In this document: positions 47,815 through 56,213 of the stretch, in pieces | Position numbering within the stretch: the first letter of the stretch is position 1 | Layout of the letters: each line of letters starts with the position of its first letter | DNA from: Croceicoccus sp. YJ47 | GTDB lineage: Bacteria; Pseudomonadota; Alphaproteobacteria; Sphingomonadales; Sphingomonadaceae | Assembly: GCF_016745095.1 (NCBI RefSeq) | Contig: NZ_CP067087.1 | Location: 124,001 to 188,000, forward strand | Reading direction: 5' to 3' | DNA length: 64,000 bases | Position numbers and translations under genes: made by a program | The notes under the pieces: model-generated | Told to the model about the DNA's origin: nothing | Seen by the model: the letters and a program-made list of their open reading frames with translations, nothing else | The model's database searches: none

Positions 47815-48063
47815 CATTGAACCAAACCTGTTCCACAACCGCACCGTTTCATGACATATGTCGATGCCGCGTTCGGACAGGAGATCTTCGACGTTCCGGA
47901 GCAAAGCGGAGAGCGGACATACATCATAACGACCAGTCGGATCACTTCCGGCAAAGAATGGAAATACCGAAACGGGTTGGCTGGTCACTTGGCTCGGGGC
48001 ATCCACTTCCCCTACCCTGCACCGCGGCTTTTGCCAGAGGTACACTCCTTCTGAAAATGCCGT
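47815..48063 (-). mobile_element. IS6-family remnant, copy f
   Basis: From the end near 48063 the frames give SLRNVEDLLSERGIDICHET, VRLWNRFGSMFAA, and then unrelated sequence. Only the N-terminal quarter of the transposase remains. Confidence 0.75.
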
Positions 48064-48216
48064 TCAGACCTGTCGGATTGGCGCCTCTCGCTTGGCCGCC
48101 CAGCAGCAGGATGCGGCTTTCCACTGTGGCCGATCCGGAAATCACGACCGGTTCGGGATCGTATGGTCCCAACAGATTGTTGTCGCCATGTATCGCCATA
48201 AAAGCTGCTTTGCGAA

Positions 48217-49143
48217 ATGCCGACAGTATCGATCAATCATGTCACACGCTATCGCTATCTGCGGGACGTGGCCTTTGGCGAGCATCGCATCCTCGTTCGC
48301 CCACGCGAAAGTTTCGACCAGCGGCTGCTGGCCGCCGAACTGACGATAAGCCCCGAGCCCGAGCGGCTCCGCTGGTTGCAGGATGTGTTCGGTAACGCGG
48401 TGGCCATCGCCACTTTCGCTCCGTCGACGCGGGCGGAAACGCTGGAAGTCCGCGGCTTTGCCGAAGTCGAGCATATCCCCACCGAGCCGGAAGCCATCGC
48501 AGTCGAGGATTACGCAGCAACCTATCCGTTCACCTATTCGGCCGCCGACATGCCCGACCTGCTGCGTTCGATCGAGCGGCAATACCCCGATCCCGATCGC
48601 ACCATCGATGGCTGGGCACACGGCTTCCTTCCCTGCGGTCGATCGCGACCAACGCTTGAACTGCTCACCGACATGACCGAAACGATCAAGCGCGACTTTT
48701 CCTATAGCCGGCGCGAGGAAAAGGGCATCCAGACCCCGCTTTTCACCCTTTCGAAAGGCGGCGGCACGTGTCGCGATTTTGCGGTGCTGATGATGGAAGG
48801 AGTACGCGCCCTTGGCCTCGCCGCGCGGTTCGTGTCGGGCTATACCTATACGCCTGCAGGTTCGGGCGCGCGGATAGGCGGGCACAGCACCCATGCCTGG
48901 GTACGCGTGTTCCTACCCGGATCGGGATGGATCGAGTTCGATCCGACGAATGCCATCATCGGCAATCGCGGGCTCATCCGCGTTGCGGTCGCCCGCGATC
49001 CGCAACAGGCCAGGCCGCTCTCGGGAACGTGGCTAGGCCAGAAGGGCAGCCAGATCGACATGGATGTCGACGTGCGCATCAAGCACATCGGGATGGATAC
49101 CGAACATCCCGATTTCGAAACGACGGAGCAACCAACATGCTGA
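48217..49143 (+). CDS. Transglutaminase-like protein 1
   Basis: 308 residues. An N-terminal beta domain (VSINHVTRYRYLRDVAFGEH, ILVRPRESFDQR) is followed by the cysteine-peptidase-like core with the catalytic triad: Cys in SKGGGTCRDFAVLMMEGVR, His in GGHSTHAWVRVFLPG, Asp in WIEFDPTNAI. This is the bacterial transglutaminase-like family (COG1305), often with peptidase or amidase activity. It is cytoplasmic as written. The next gene overlaps its end by 7 bp and encodes a related protein. Confidence 0.87.
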   Translation: MPTVSINHVTRYRYLRDVAFGEHRILVRPRESFDQRLLAAELTISPEPERLRWLQDVFGNAVAIATFAPSTRAETLEVRGFAEVEHIPTEPEAIAVEDYAATYPFTYSAADMPDLLRSIERQYPDPDRTIDGWAHGFLPCGRSRPTLELLTDMTETIKRDFSYSRREEKGIQTPLFTLSKGGGTCRDFAVLMMEGVRALGLAARFVSGYTYTPAGSGARIGGHSTHAWVRVFLPGSGWIEFDPTNAIIGNRGLIRVAVARDPQQARPLSGTWLGQKGSQIDMDVDVRIKHIGMDTEHPDFETTEQPTC

Positions 49144-49994
49144 TCAGGGCCGGGTACGATATCGCCTTCGAAACCGACCAGGACGTGCCGGTGGTGGCGC
49201 TCCTCAATGTAAGGCCCGAACGCGAAGCCGACTTGCTGACGCCGGACCGGCTGAAAGTAGAGCCGCAGGTTCCCATCGAGCATTTCAACGATCATTTCGG
49301 CAATCGGGCCACGCGCTTCGTCATACCGAAGGGCGGCATTACGATCCGCAACGATTTCGTAATCGAAGACAGCGGCAAATCCGATCCGGTCGTGACCGAT
49401 GCGCAGCAGCATCTGATCAAGGATCTGCCGCCCGAAACGCTGATCTATCTGATGAGCTCGCGCTATTGCGAAGTCAGCCTGCTGACGAACGAGGCTTGGG
49501 AGATTGCCCGGTCGACTGCTCCGGGCTGGGCCAGGGTACAGGCGCTCGTCGATGCGGCGCATGACCGATTATCATTCGATTACATGAAGGCTGACGACCA
49601 GCGCACGGCCCGTATGGCTTTCATCGAACGCTACGGCGTGTGCCGCGACTTCGCACACCTGGCGATCACGCTATGCCGGGCCGTCAATATTCCCGCCCGC
49701 TACTGCACCGGGTACTTGGGCGATATTGGCATCGATCCGATCGACGCACCGATGGATTTCTCAGCCTGGTTCGAGGTCTATCTGGGCGGCCGGTGGTATG
49801 CCCTCGACGCAAGGCACAATCGCCCCCGCATAGGCCGCATCACCATGGCCCGGGGCCGCGATGCTACCGATGCCGCGATCACGACCGCGTTCGGCAACGC
49901 CAAACTGATCGAATTCAAGGTGCATACCGACGAAGTCGCGAGCGCCGACATCAGCCAACCGCCTGCAGAAACCGCGTTGCCGCAGGGGGCTTGA
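49137..49994 (+). CDS. Transglutaminase-like protein 2
   Basis: 285 residues from ATG 49137, which overlaps the first gene's stop. The N-terminal domain (IRAGYDIAFETDQDVPVVAL) differs from that of protein 1. The core keeps the triad: Cys in ERYGVCRDFAHLAITLCRAV, His/Asp in the FSAWFEVYLGGRWYALDARH stretch, where Trp-Phe replaces the usual His position and the Asp is in LDARHN. The His could be the one after the Asp, so activity should be tested. It forms a two-gene operon with protein 1. Confidence 0.82.
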   Translation: MLIRAGYDIAFETDQDVPVVALLNVRPEREADLLTPDRLKVEPQVPIEHFNDHFGNRATRFVIPKGGITIRNDFVIEDSGKSDPVVTDAQQHLIKDLPPETLIYLMSSRYCEVSLLTNEAWEIARSTAPGWARVQALVDAAHDRLSFDYMKADDQRTARMAFIERYGVCRDFAHLAITLCRAVNIPARYCTGYLGDIGIDPIDAPMDFSAWFEVYLGGRWYALDARHNRPRIGRITMARGRDATDAAITTAFGNAKLIEFKVHTDEVASADISQPPAETALPQGA

Positions 49995-50004
49995 ACCCGG
50001 TCGT

Positions 50005-50085
50005 TTCCAGATCGGCAGCTTTCGACGCGACTTATGCGGCAAGCGGCCATTTTGCATCCGACCTCGTTGCGGACATTGTAACGGA
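50005..50085 (+). repeat. Intergenic repeat, copy 4
   Basis: ATCGGCAGCTTTCGACG, then GCGGCAAGCGGCCATTTTGC and GTTGCGGACATTGTAACG. It matches the second half of copies 2, 6 and 7. Confidence 0.65.
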
Positions 50086-50122
50086 TCGATAGCCTAGAAG
50101 TGCATTCGTCAGGCGAGCAGCA

Positions 50123-50485
50123 ATGACCTTATATGAAATCGTGATCGCGCTGGTCATCGTCCTACTTACAGTAACGGCATGGATGGTCAGCACTCGTCGA
50201 AACAACCGGGAAATCGATAACCTCGATTGTGAAGACGTTAATCAACTGAAGATCTGTTTGGCAGATTGGCTATTATCACGCGCCGAGAAGAAACTTTACA
50301 AATTAGGCTGGCAACTCGTTCGAACTGAAAGTCGGCCCCAAAGACGAGTCTGCGCTTGGTTTGAGCGAACGAACAGCGAGACGGCCTTATCATTGAAAGA
50401 CGTCTTAAATCGACTTAACCGTGCGGGCTATCTTAGCGCCGTTCCTATGACGCTGACCAAAGAGGAAGGTCAGCCGCCTGCCTGA
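50123..50485 (+). CDS. Small membrane-anchored hypothetical protein
   Basis: 120 residues. One N-terminal helix (IVIALVIVLLTVTAWMV) is followed by a soluble, charged domain with the repeated hydrophobic pattern LADWLLSRAEKKLYKLGWQL and LKDVLNRLNRAGYLS. I do not recognise a family. It lies between repeat copies and has no operon partner. Confidence 0.55.
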   Translation: MTLYEIVIALVIVLLTVTAWMVSTRRNNREIDNLDCEDVNQLKICLADWLLSRAEKKLYKLGWQLVRTESRPQRRVCAWFERTNSETALSLKDVLNRLNRAGYLSAVPMTLTKEEGQPPA

Positions 50486-50689
50486 CCGAAGTCAACAGAC
50501 CCCCCAATCTCAGACATTCGGATGCCCTGTCGCGGTATTTAGAAACAGACAGGCGGCTATCGCTCTAGACGCACAGGTAGCGGGCTAGCTGCTGAAGACC
50601 CCAGTTGCAAACAACCGGACTAATGAGAAACCCGATTTAGAGCAGCCAATCGCCTAGCGCGCCTCTTCGCGATTTTCGCGCTCCGGTCA
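50486..50689. other. Short gap
   Basis: Nothing recognised except a weak repeat-like run (GACAGGCGGCTATCGCTCTA) near 50550. Confidence 0.4.
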
Positions 50690-51121
50690 TCAGAAGGGCA
50701 ATGACGACAGATCGGGGTCGACCCAACCCCGGCGTGCTGACACACTGAATAGCACTTCGCGGCTCCAATATTTGAGCAGCCAATCTGGGTCGCCGTATCG
50801 AGATGCCATCAAGGCGTAATGCACGTCACTGAGGGGCACGTCTTCGGGGTAGCTGGCCAAAAAGTCACCCGCCCCGCGCATAGATGCCAAGGTAACAGTA
50901 TGATGATAGCCACCTGTATCGGTGTTTGCGGTATTGGTAGCCTCGTTATAGCGCGAAATCAGCATCCGTATTTCGTCCGCTTCGGTAAGATCGCGGCGAT
51001 GGCGACAAAGCCAAAGCGCGGCAGCGAAGTGACCTGCATGTGTCCATTCGCTCTTCGGTAGTGTGCAGTCGATCACGCCCGATGCGACACGTTTGATGGC
51101 TGTTTCGTCGATTTTCCGCAT
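50690..51121 (-). CDS. Conserved hypothetical protein
   Basis: 143 residues. Distinct motifs are WTHAGHFAAALWLCRHR, YNEATNTANTDTGGYHHTVT and WLLKYWSREVLFSVSARRGW, ending VDPDLSSLPF. These match a family of small alpha-helical proteins seen in many bacteria without known function. The conserved His/Asp/Thr cluster suggests a ligand or metal site (inference). A ribosome site is not clear. A terminator hairpin lies upstream. Confidence 0.72.
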   Translation of the reverse strand: MRKIDETAIKRVASGVIDCTLPKSEWTHAGHFAAALWLCRHRRDLTEADEIRMLISRYNEATNTANTDTGGYHHTVTLASMRGAGDFLASYPEDVPLSDVHYALMASRYGDPDWLLKYWSREVLFSVSARRGWVDPDLSSLPF

Positions 51122-51162
51122 TGTCCTGTTGTCCTAAGAATAGGCCCAACCGGCATGAAAAA

Positions 51163-51181
51163 CCCCGCCGATTGGGCGGGG
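51163..51181 (-). terminator. Rho-independent terminator (minus strand)
   Basis: CCCCGCC at 51163-51169 pairs with GGCGGGG at 51175-51181. Read on the minus strand it is followed by a T run. It would end transcripts arriving from the right, before the hypothetical gene at 50690-51121. Confidence 0.7.
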
Positions 51182-51208
51182 TGGTCAAATCCAGCTAACG
51201 GGATGGTC

Positions 51209-51301
51209 TCAACCTATCCACATCAGCCGAAGTCGCGCAAACACCGCCTCAAGATTGCGGCGTTGTTGTTGAAGCTTTGCAGTCACGCGGGTCATTCGCA
51301 T
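51209..51301 (-). CDS. Possible 30-aa small protein
   Basis: A minus-strand frame of 30 codons (VTAKLQQQRRNLEAVFARLR in the middle) with a coiled-coil look, ending 28 bp before the terminator. No clear ribosome site. It may be chance or the tail of a decayed gene. Confidence 0.25.
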   Translation of the reverse strand: MRMTRVTAKLQQQRRNLEAVFARLRLMWIG

Positions 51302-51394
51302 TAAATAACATCGCTCATTCTCGCGCTCAAGCCGATTTCAACTTGACCATCGGTTCCACGAAACACGGCCCTGGGCAAATCTCCGTTTTCGACC

Positions 51395-51540
51395 TTCCAA
51401 ATCTTGAAACCTGCCAGTCGGCAAACCACCCCATTTTTTGTCGTTCGCATCTAGTGCCGTCGGCCCCGATAGTGGACAGGGCAGCTCAATGCATTTTACA
51501 CCCAAAACCCGCCATTCCGCTTGCGACCCTATCTGCAAAC
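51395..51540 (+). repeat. Intergenic repeat, copy 5
   Basis: GTCGGCAAACCACCCCATTT, then TTGTCGTTCG, GGGCAGCTCAATGCATTTT, AAACCCGCCATTCCG and GCGACCCTATCTGC. The order and spacing match the copy at 52.9 kb almost block for block. Confidence 0.75.
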
Positions 51541-51713
51541 ACCACGAAGATTTCGAGACTTTGCCGTAAGCAGACGTTGGCGCATCAACGTCAGCTGCAT
51601 TCGAATTTCGATTGCATTGCAACCTCCATTGGAGGGAGCAGGAGTGGCTAGATGTACAACCTAGCTGTAGCAAATATTTTTTCGAAAGTATGCGAACCTA
51701 GAAAAGAGGAGCT

Positions 51714-52751
51714 TTAGGCTTGAGAGCAGGCACCGTAGCTGTCCTCCATACGCGCTAGATTTTGCGCGACGGTCTCCATCCCTGCGGTAGCACGGTAGCG
51801 GTCGGCAGAATCGATGGTGCTCTCCAAAGTTTGCGGCACGCGCGAGCCCTCTCGGCATTCGAACTGTGTGGCGTAGCGCTGCTTCCCCGCAATTTTCAGC
51901 ATCACACGATCATAGAGGTAGGCGTAATCCTTGGCCGAAACCTCTTGATTGTCGAGCAGCGCTTCCATTCGCCTGAGCGCGGCAAGCTGTAATGCCGGAT
52001 CTGCGTCCGCATGTTGAGTGAGTAGCCAAGCATCGTGCGCAGCTTCCTCTCCCACTACGCTGATCTTCGGCCATGCACCCGACGCGATCAGCCCTTTCAA
52101 AAATTCGCTGTTGGCCGCATCGGCCTTCGCCATTTGCTGGCTCAACATGTCCACGGCAATGCTTTGTTGCAATTCATCCAAACCGGCGAAAATCTCCGTC
52201 CGGCGAAACGCCGCGATAAGGGCACCACGAACCATCTGGTCGGCTACGAAACGTATGCGTAAACTCCCGGGAAGATACGCATCGTCATCATTCGACGACC
52301 GAAGTGCGTAGTCGCTGGCATAGACAATGCCGCTCACGAGTGGGCGAACGGTTGCGAGGGCGTCCTGGAATTGCGCCCATGTTGTCCCTTCGGCTACCTT
52401 CATGCGGTTGAACGCACTGCATTCATAGACGATGGAAGAGGCCGATTTTTCGACAGGTTCGATACCCATGGAACGCAGTTCAGCGACAACTTCTGCGCGA
52501 TGCCGCTCGTAGCATTCCGCATCGTAGGACATCGCAGCCTGCGATACCCGCACATCTTGTTCACTCGCCTCGGGAAAATCGCCGCGCATCCACCGGTAGT
52601 CGCCCATCGCCGGTCGTTCGTTCTCTACAAAAGGTTCGAGCAGCGCCGGAATTGCCGAAGCGGCATCATCGGTTCTGGCATGAGCAACAACGCTGCTCCC
52701 TATTGTAAGAAGCGTAGAGAATATGACTGCCGACCGTATTTTTTCAAACAT
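51714..52751 (-). CDS. Exported DUF6624-like protein
   Basis: 345 residues. A signal peptide (IRSAVIFSTLLTIGSSVVAHA) precedes a low-complexity linker and an alpha-helical domain with a Cys pair (AECYERH and VYECSAF). The C-terminal part, DADPALQLAALRRMEALLDN and then YAYLYDRVMLKIAGKQRYAT with QFECREG, resembles the DUF6624 family. No catalytic residues are known for it. Single gene with a repeat copy upstream and another downstream. Confidence 0.72.
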   Translation of the reverse strand: MFEKIRSAVIFSTLLTIGSSVVAHARTDDAASAIPALLEPFVENERPAMGDYRWMRGDFPEASEQDVRVSQAAMSYDAECYERHRAEVVAELRSMGIEPVEKSASSIVYECSAFNRMKVAEGTTWAQFQDALATVRPLVSGIVYASDYALRSSNDDDAYLPGSLRIRFVADQMVRGALIAAFRRTEIFAGLDELQQSIAVDMLSQQMAKADAANSEFLKGLIASGAWPKISVVGEEAAHDAWLLTQHADADPALQLAALRRMEALLDNQEVSAKDYAYLYDRVMLKIAGKQRYATQFECREGSRVPQTLESTIDSADRYRATAGMETVAQNLARMEDSYGACSQA

Positions 52752-52879
52752 TTCGCAATCCGAAAACCTGTGGCTGGGACGGCAAGTAAGTGATGCGCTT
52801 TACAACGATAATAGCGCAGTAATAAAGGGGGACCAGCTCACCACCCATACTTGAGTGTCAGCTTGCTCTCAAGCGGTGC

Positions 52880-53025
52880 CTGGAAGCGGAAGGTCGCAAA
52901 ACCACCCCATTTCCTGTCGTTCGCTACTCACGCCGATGTTTCCGGTAGTGGGCATGGCAGCTCATCGCATTTTCCGCTTGAAACCCGCCGTTCTGGAAAT
53001 GGCCCTAATTGCGGACGTACGGTGG
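52880..53025 (+). repeat. Intergenic repeat, copy 6
   Basis: GTCGCAAAACCACCCCATTT, CTGTCGTTCG, GGCAGCTCATCGCATTTT, GAAACCCGCCGTTCTGG and CCTAATTGCGGAC. It is the best match to the copy at 51.4 kb. Confidence 0.75.
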
Positions 53026-53109
53026 GGCGTCACCCTTGCCTGAAAGCCGTCGTTGCGAGAGAACCAGTGCCAAGACTGAAGTGAATGCAATTTCTGGGGA
53101 GGTCGCAAG

Positions 53110-54249
53110 GTGTTCAATAGCCATTTATCCTGGTATCTCTTGCTCGCGGGCATGGTCTTTGGTTCTCCGGCAATAGCGCAACCGGAAAGCGATCATGCAG
53201 AACTTTCCGACCCAGATGGAACCCCGATCGTCATCGGTTCGGTCCACCGCATTAACTCGGCTGTCTATGGCGATGAGCAAATCATTACCGTGCGACTGCC
53301 GAGGGGATATGCGGATGCCCCGAAGCGGCGCTATCCGGTGGTATTCTCGGTCGACGGCGGGCCGGACCAGGATTTTGAATTGCTTTCCGGTATCGCCGCC
53401 GAAGCTGAGTTCTCAACCAGCTTTGAGCCCTTCATCCTTATCGGCGTGCAAACGAAGGATCGCTATCGCCAGCTTACACCGGAATGGACCCGGCTCGATC
53501 CGGAGCGCCTGAGCGATGCGTTTGGCGATCGTATGGTGCCGGGCGGGGCCGACCAGTTTCGACGCTATCTCGAGACCGACGTCATCCCATGGGCGACCGG
53601 ACGCTATCGGACCGGGCGCAAAGCGCTGACATCGGTGTCGTTGGGCGGTCTGTTCGTCATCGATACTTTTCTGGCAACGCCCGAACTGTTCGATGATTAT
53701 ATCGCATTGACGCCCAGCGTCTGGTGGGATGGCGGACGGATCGTGGACGAGGCTGCTGCTAGGTTGGCCCAACAAGATGCCTCGAACCGCCGCGTGTACT
53801 TTACGATGGGCGACGAAGGCGTCGGAAACCGAAACGGCCCGTGGCTGGAGACGCTAGTCGCGGCGTTCGAAACCTCAGCGCCCGAAGGGCTCAAATGGGC
53901 GTTCGTGGATCGCTCTTCCGAAGAAGAGCACAGAACGATGGCGCTGACGGGTTGGCTCGACGCTTTCCGCACTCTCTATCTCACTCCCTCGCGGAGCGGC
54001 AATCCGCTGTCCCTTGCCTACGACGATTTTGTGGCCCCGACCTACTCCGCCGAAGCACGCGCCAACTTAGATGCGGGGCCTTGCCGCGATGCGATCGCGA
54101 CCGCCGTGACGTTCGAGGAAAAGAATAGCGCTCCCGCGGCGTATTACGGTCGCTGCCTGCTGATGAAGCCTGGTCAAAAACTGACGGCAGGCAATTTCGC
54201 GTTGGGGGAACTCGGTCTCAGGGACGATCAGGAAGCTGTCCATGAATGA
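53110..54249 (+). CDS. Exported esterase, alpha/beta-hydrolase (IroE/Fes-like)
   Basis: 379 residues. The signal peptide (YLLLAGMVFGSPAIAQ) precedes a putative-esterase domain: SAVYGDEQIITVRLPRGYAD, YPVVFSVDGGPDQDFEL, ALTSVSLGGLFVIDTFL with nucleophile Ser, and a His in SSEEEHRTMAL. These are the features of the IroE/Fes siderophore-esterase or tannase-like group. GTG 53110 is preceded by GGTCGCAAGG. The C-terminal tail (RANLDAGPCRDAIATA) has an extra helix bundle. Substrate unknown. Confidence 0.82.
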   Translation: MFNSHLSWYLLLAGMVFGSPAIAQPESDHAELSDPDGTPIVIGSVHRINSAVYGDEQIITVRLPRGYADAPKRRYPVVFSVDGGPDQDFELLSGIAAEAEFSTSFEPFILIGVQTKDRYRQLTPEWTRLDPERLSDAFGDRMVPGGADQFRRYLETDVIPWATGRYRTGRKALTSVSLGGLFVIDTFLATPELFDDYIALTPSVWWDGGRIVDEAAARLAQQDASNRRVYFTMGDEGVGNRNGPWLETLVAAFETSAPEGLKWAFVDRSSEEEHRTMALTGWLDAFRTLYLTPSRSGNPLSLAYDDFVAPTYSAEARANLDAGPCRDAIATAVTFEEKNSAPAAYYGRCLLMKPGQKLTAGNFALGELGLRDDQEAVHE

Positions 54250-54279
54250 GGAATATCGGTTTTCGATTGTTCTGCTCCA

Positions 54280-54385
54280 GAAACGCGGATCGGCAGGTTT
54301 CCGCCCACAAACGGCTGTTTCCGTCGACCAGAATGCGATCCCAACGGGTATGAGATTTTGGACAAAATCTGGGCCGATTGCGGAC
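54280..54385 (+). repeat. Intergenic repeat, weak copy 7
   Basis: GGCAGGTTTCCGCCCACAAA and GGCCGATTGCGGACTCGCC resemble the start and end blocks of the better copies. The gap 54250-54601 otherwise holds only the promoter of the next operon. Confidence 0.4.
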
Positions 54386-54601
54386 TCGCCGGTTTTGTTC
54401 AGCGCCCGGGTGCTTCCATGCTCGAATTGAAAACGATCGCGAGGGGTGGGCTTATCGACCATCATACCAAAGCCTTCAAAGACAACCGTCACAAATATGC
54501 GAAAAGCCCGTTGAGTGAAGCGGATCAGCCTATCGTGGCGATTTATCCTGGGTTCACAATGACCTCCTTAATGTTACCTTGTTACATTGGAGGACCGCGT
54601 C

Positions 54602-55795
54602 TTGATTTGGATTGCCGTCATTCTTTCATGCGCTCTGGCGGCATGCACGGATTACTCCGCTGCGGATGCGCAAAAGGAGGCGGGCGCTTTCGCCACCATA
54701 CTGGAAGCGCCGATCTATGCGCCGTTCGAGCGGTTAGGGCCGGAACCCTATTCCCCCACTTTGCAGGACCGCCGCACAATCCTCGCCGACCGGATCGAAG
54801 AACGGAACCTGCCCGTGCTTCGCCGGATCAAAAAGGGCGAGATGGGCAATTTCGGCGGGATCGAATGGCGCTGGCGTGACGGGCCGGAGAATGACGGACT
54901 AGGCTCACTGACCGGGGTCGCCTATTTCCTGCGCGCGCCCGATGCCAGCCTGAGACGTTACACGCAAGACCGCCTGTTCGTCGCCGCGCAGGGCGATTTT
55001 TCCCGCGTCGACCAAGAGACGGTCGCACGCGAATGGGCCGAGAGGATCGGTCGCGAAATTGCCTCCGAAGGCTTCGGCAATATGAGCGTGCCTTGGCTCG
55101 ATATCTCTCTTTCCGAAGCGCGTTTCGAAGCCCTCCGCCGGGAGAGTGGCTGGGAAATTCCGGCAAATCTGCTGCTGCGCTTCAGCGCCTATGCAGTACC
55201 CGACCTCCCGCAGCTGACCGAGGATGTACGGTCCGATATCCGTTACTTTGCCGCGAGCGACAGGATCGCCGGGGCCACGCCCGATATCGCGACCTTCGAT
55301 GCCATCGTACTTCGCGACGGATGCTTCTTCATCGATGAGGAAGGCGCTGCCGACCCGCTCGCCATGTTCGGCATTGGGACCGGGGTCTATCGCGACAGCG
55401 AAGGTCACATGGCCTTTCGGTCGCGCTATTCGAACTACCAGCCCCGGCTCGCGCGCGTCGGCACGCGGATGCAACTCGGCTATCGTAGCGAGATGGCCAA
55501 TCCGCCCGCCGAGTTGATCGAAGCTTGCGGCCAACATCGTGTGGTTCTCGTCAAATCGCTCGACCAGGCGGCAGGATATGGCGGCGACTGGTTCGCGGTG
55601 AAGCAATATGCGCAGGAACACGACCTCAGCGATGCAGAGGCGATGAAACATGCCAATGACTGCGTCGCGGAACAGGAACAGATCATCGCGGATCGTCGCC
55701 TGCGGGCCAGCGCGGCCGAACCCCAGCTTTGCGCGCAGGTCACGCTGGTAATGCCTCGGCAGCCGGCACCTGATGGAACGGGGAGCCAGTCGTGA
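54602..55795 (+). CDS. Lipoprotein with 'DGC' domain, first gene of exported-protein operon
   Basis: 397 residues. TTG 54602 has GGAGG at 54589-54593. The N-terminus LIWIAVILSCALAAC has a lipobox with Cys15. The middle (GSLTGVAYFLRAPDASLRRY, then FGNMSVPWLDISLSEARFEA) matches the prodomain-like module duplicated in the third gene. At about residues 235-320 lies the shared domain IVLRDGCFFIDEEGAADPLA, AFRSRYSNYQPRLARVGTRM and LIEACGQHRVVLVKSL. A C-terminal helix has two Cys. It is an outer-membrane or periplasmic lipoprotein by prediction; the function is unknown. It overlaps the next gene by GTGA. Confidence 0.8.
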   Translation: MIWIAVILSCALAACTDYSAADAQKEAGAFATILEAPIYAPFERLGPEPYSPTLQDRRTILADRIEERNLPVLRRIKKGEMGNFGGIEWRWRDGPENDGLGSLTGVAYFLRAPDASLRRYTQDRLFVAAQGDFSRVDQETVAREWAERIGREIASEGFGNMSVPWLDISLSEARFEALRRESGWEIPANLLLRFSAYAVPDLPQLTEDVRSDIRYFAASDRIAGATPDIATFDAIVLRDGCFFIDEEGAADPLAMFGIGTGVYRDSEGHMAFRSRYSNYQPRLARVGTRMQLGYRSEMANPPAELIEACGQHRVVLVKSLDQAAGYGGDWFAVKQYAQEHDLSDAEAMKHANDCVAEQEQIIADRRLRASAAEPQLCAQVTLVMPRQPAPDGTGSQS

Positions 55796-56213
55796 TCAAG
55801 AACAGGAAAACGGCTGTGATGCTGGCCATCGGCATGCGCTGGCTGGCCGCGCAACGGCCATGACCGAAGCGCAGCCCATCACCATCGACAGCAATGGTTT
55901 TGGCGGCGAGGCGCAGTTTCATGGCTCCATCGCAGCGATCGACGGGTGCATTGTTACGCGCAACGGCAACAGCACTGTGCTGTTCGATCGGGGCGTCACC
56001 CTGCTGCCGACGGGCGATGGCGTGTTCGACCCGGCGACCGGCAACAGCATTCGCTTCGGTGCGCGCATCACAGGCGGCGCGGCAATCCTGCGTGACGCCG
56101 GGCGAGGATGGTCCATTCGCGAGATCGAGCGTTTCTATGGTGTTACGATCCCTCCGGCGTGCCCCAAACATGATGTGACGCGGTTGCACCATTTGGAGCC
56201 GGTACAGGAATGA
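55792..56213 (+). pseudogene. Small lipoprotein with 'DGC' domain, frameshift in signal peptide
   Basis: The GTG at 55792 overlaps the previous stop and has GGGGAG upstream. It reads IKNRKTAVMLAIGM, then loses frame by one missing base near 55839. The correct frame continues ALAGRATAMTEAQPITIDSN, where the lipobox Cys is now Arg. The rest is one 'DGC' domain: AAIDGCIVTRNGNSTVLFDR, NSIRFGARITGGAAILRDAG and PPACPKHDVTRLHHLEP. An ATG at 55860 could start a cytoplasmic version (117 aa). It is either a recent pseudogene or a sequence error. Confidence 0.65.

Noticed and set aside
51180-51320. tRNA or structured RNA next to the terminator
   Set aside because: No cloverleaf, anticodon arm or T-loop pattern could be found on either strand.
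42962-54385. CRISPR array from the repeated intergenic blocks
   Set aside because: Copies are long, degenerate, kilobases apart and without regular spacers; there are no cas genes.
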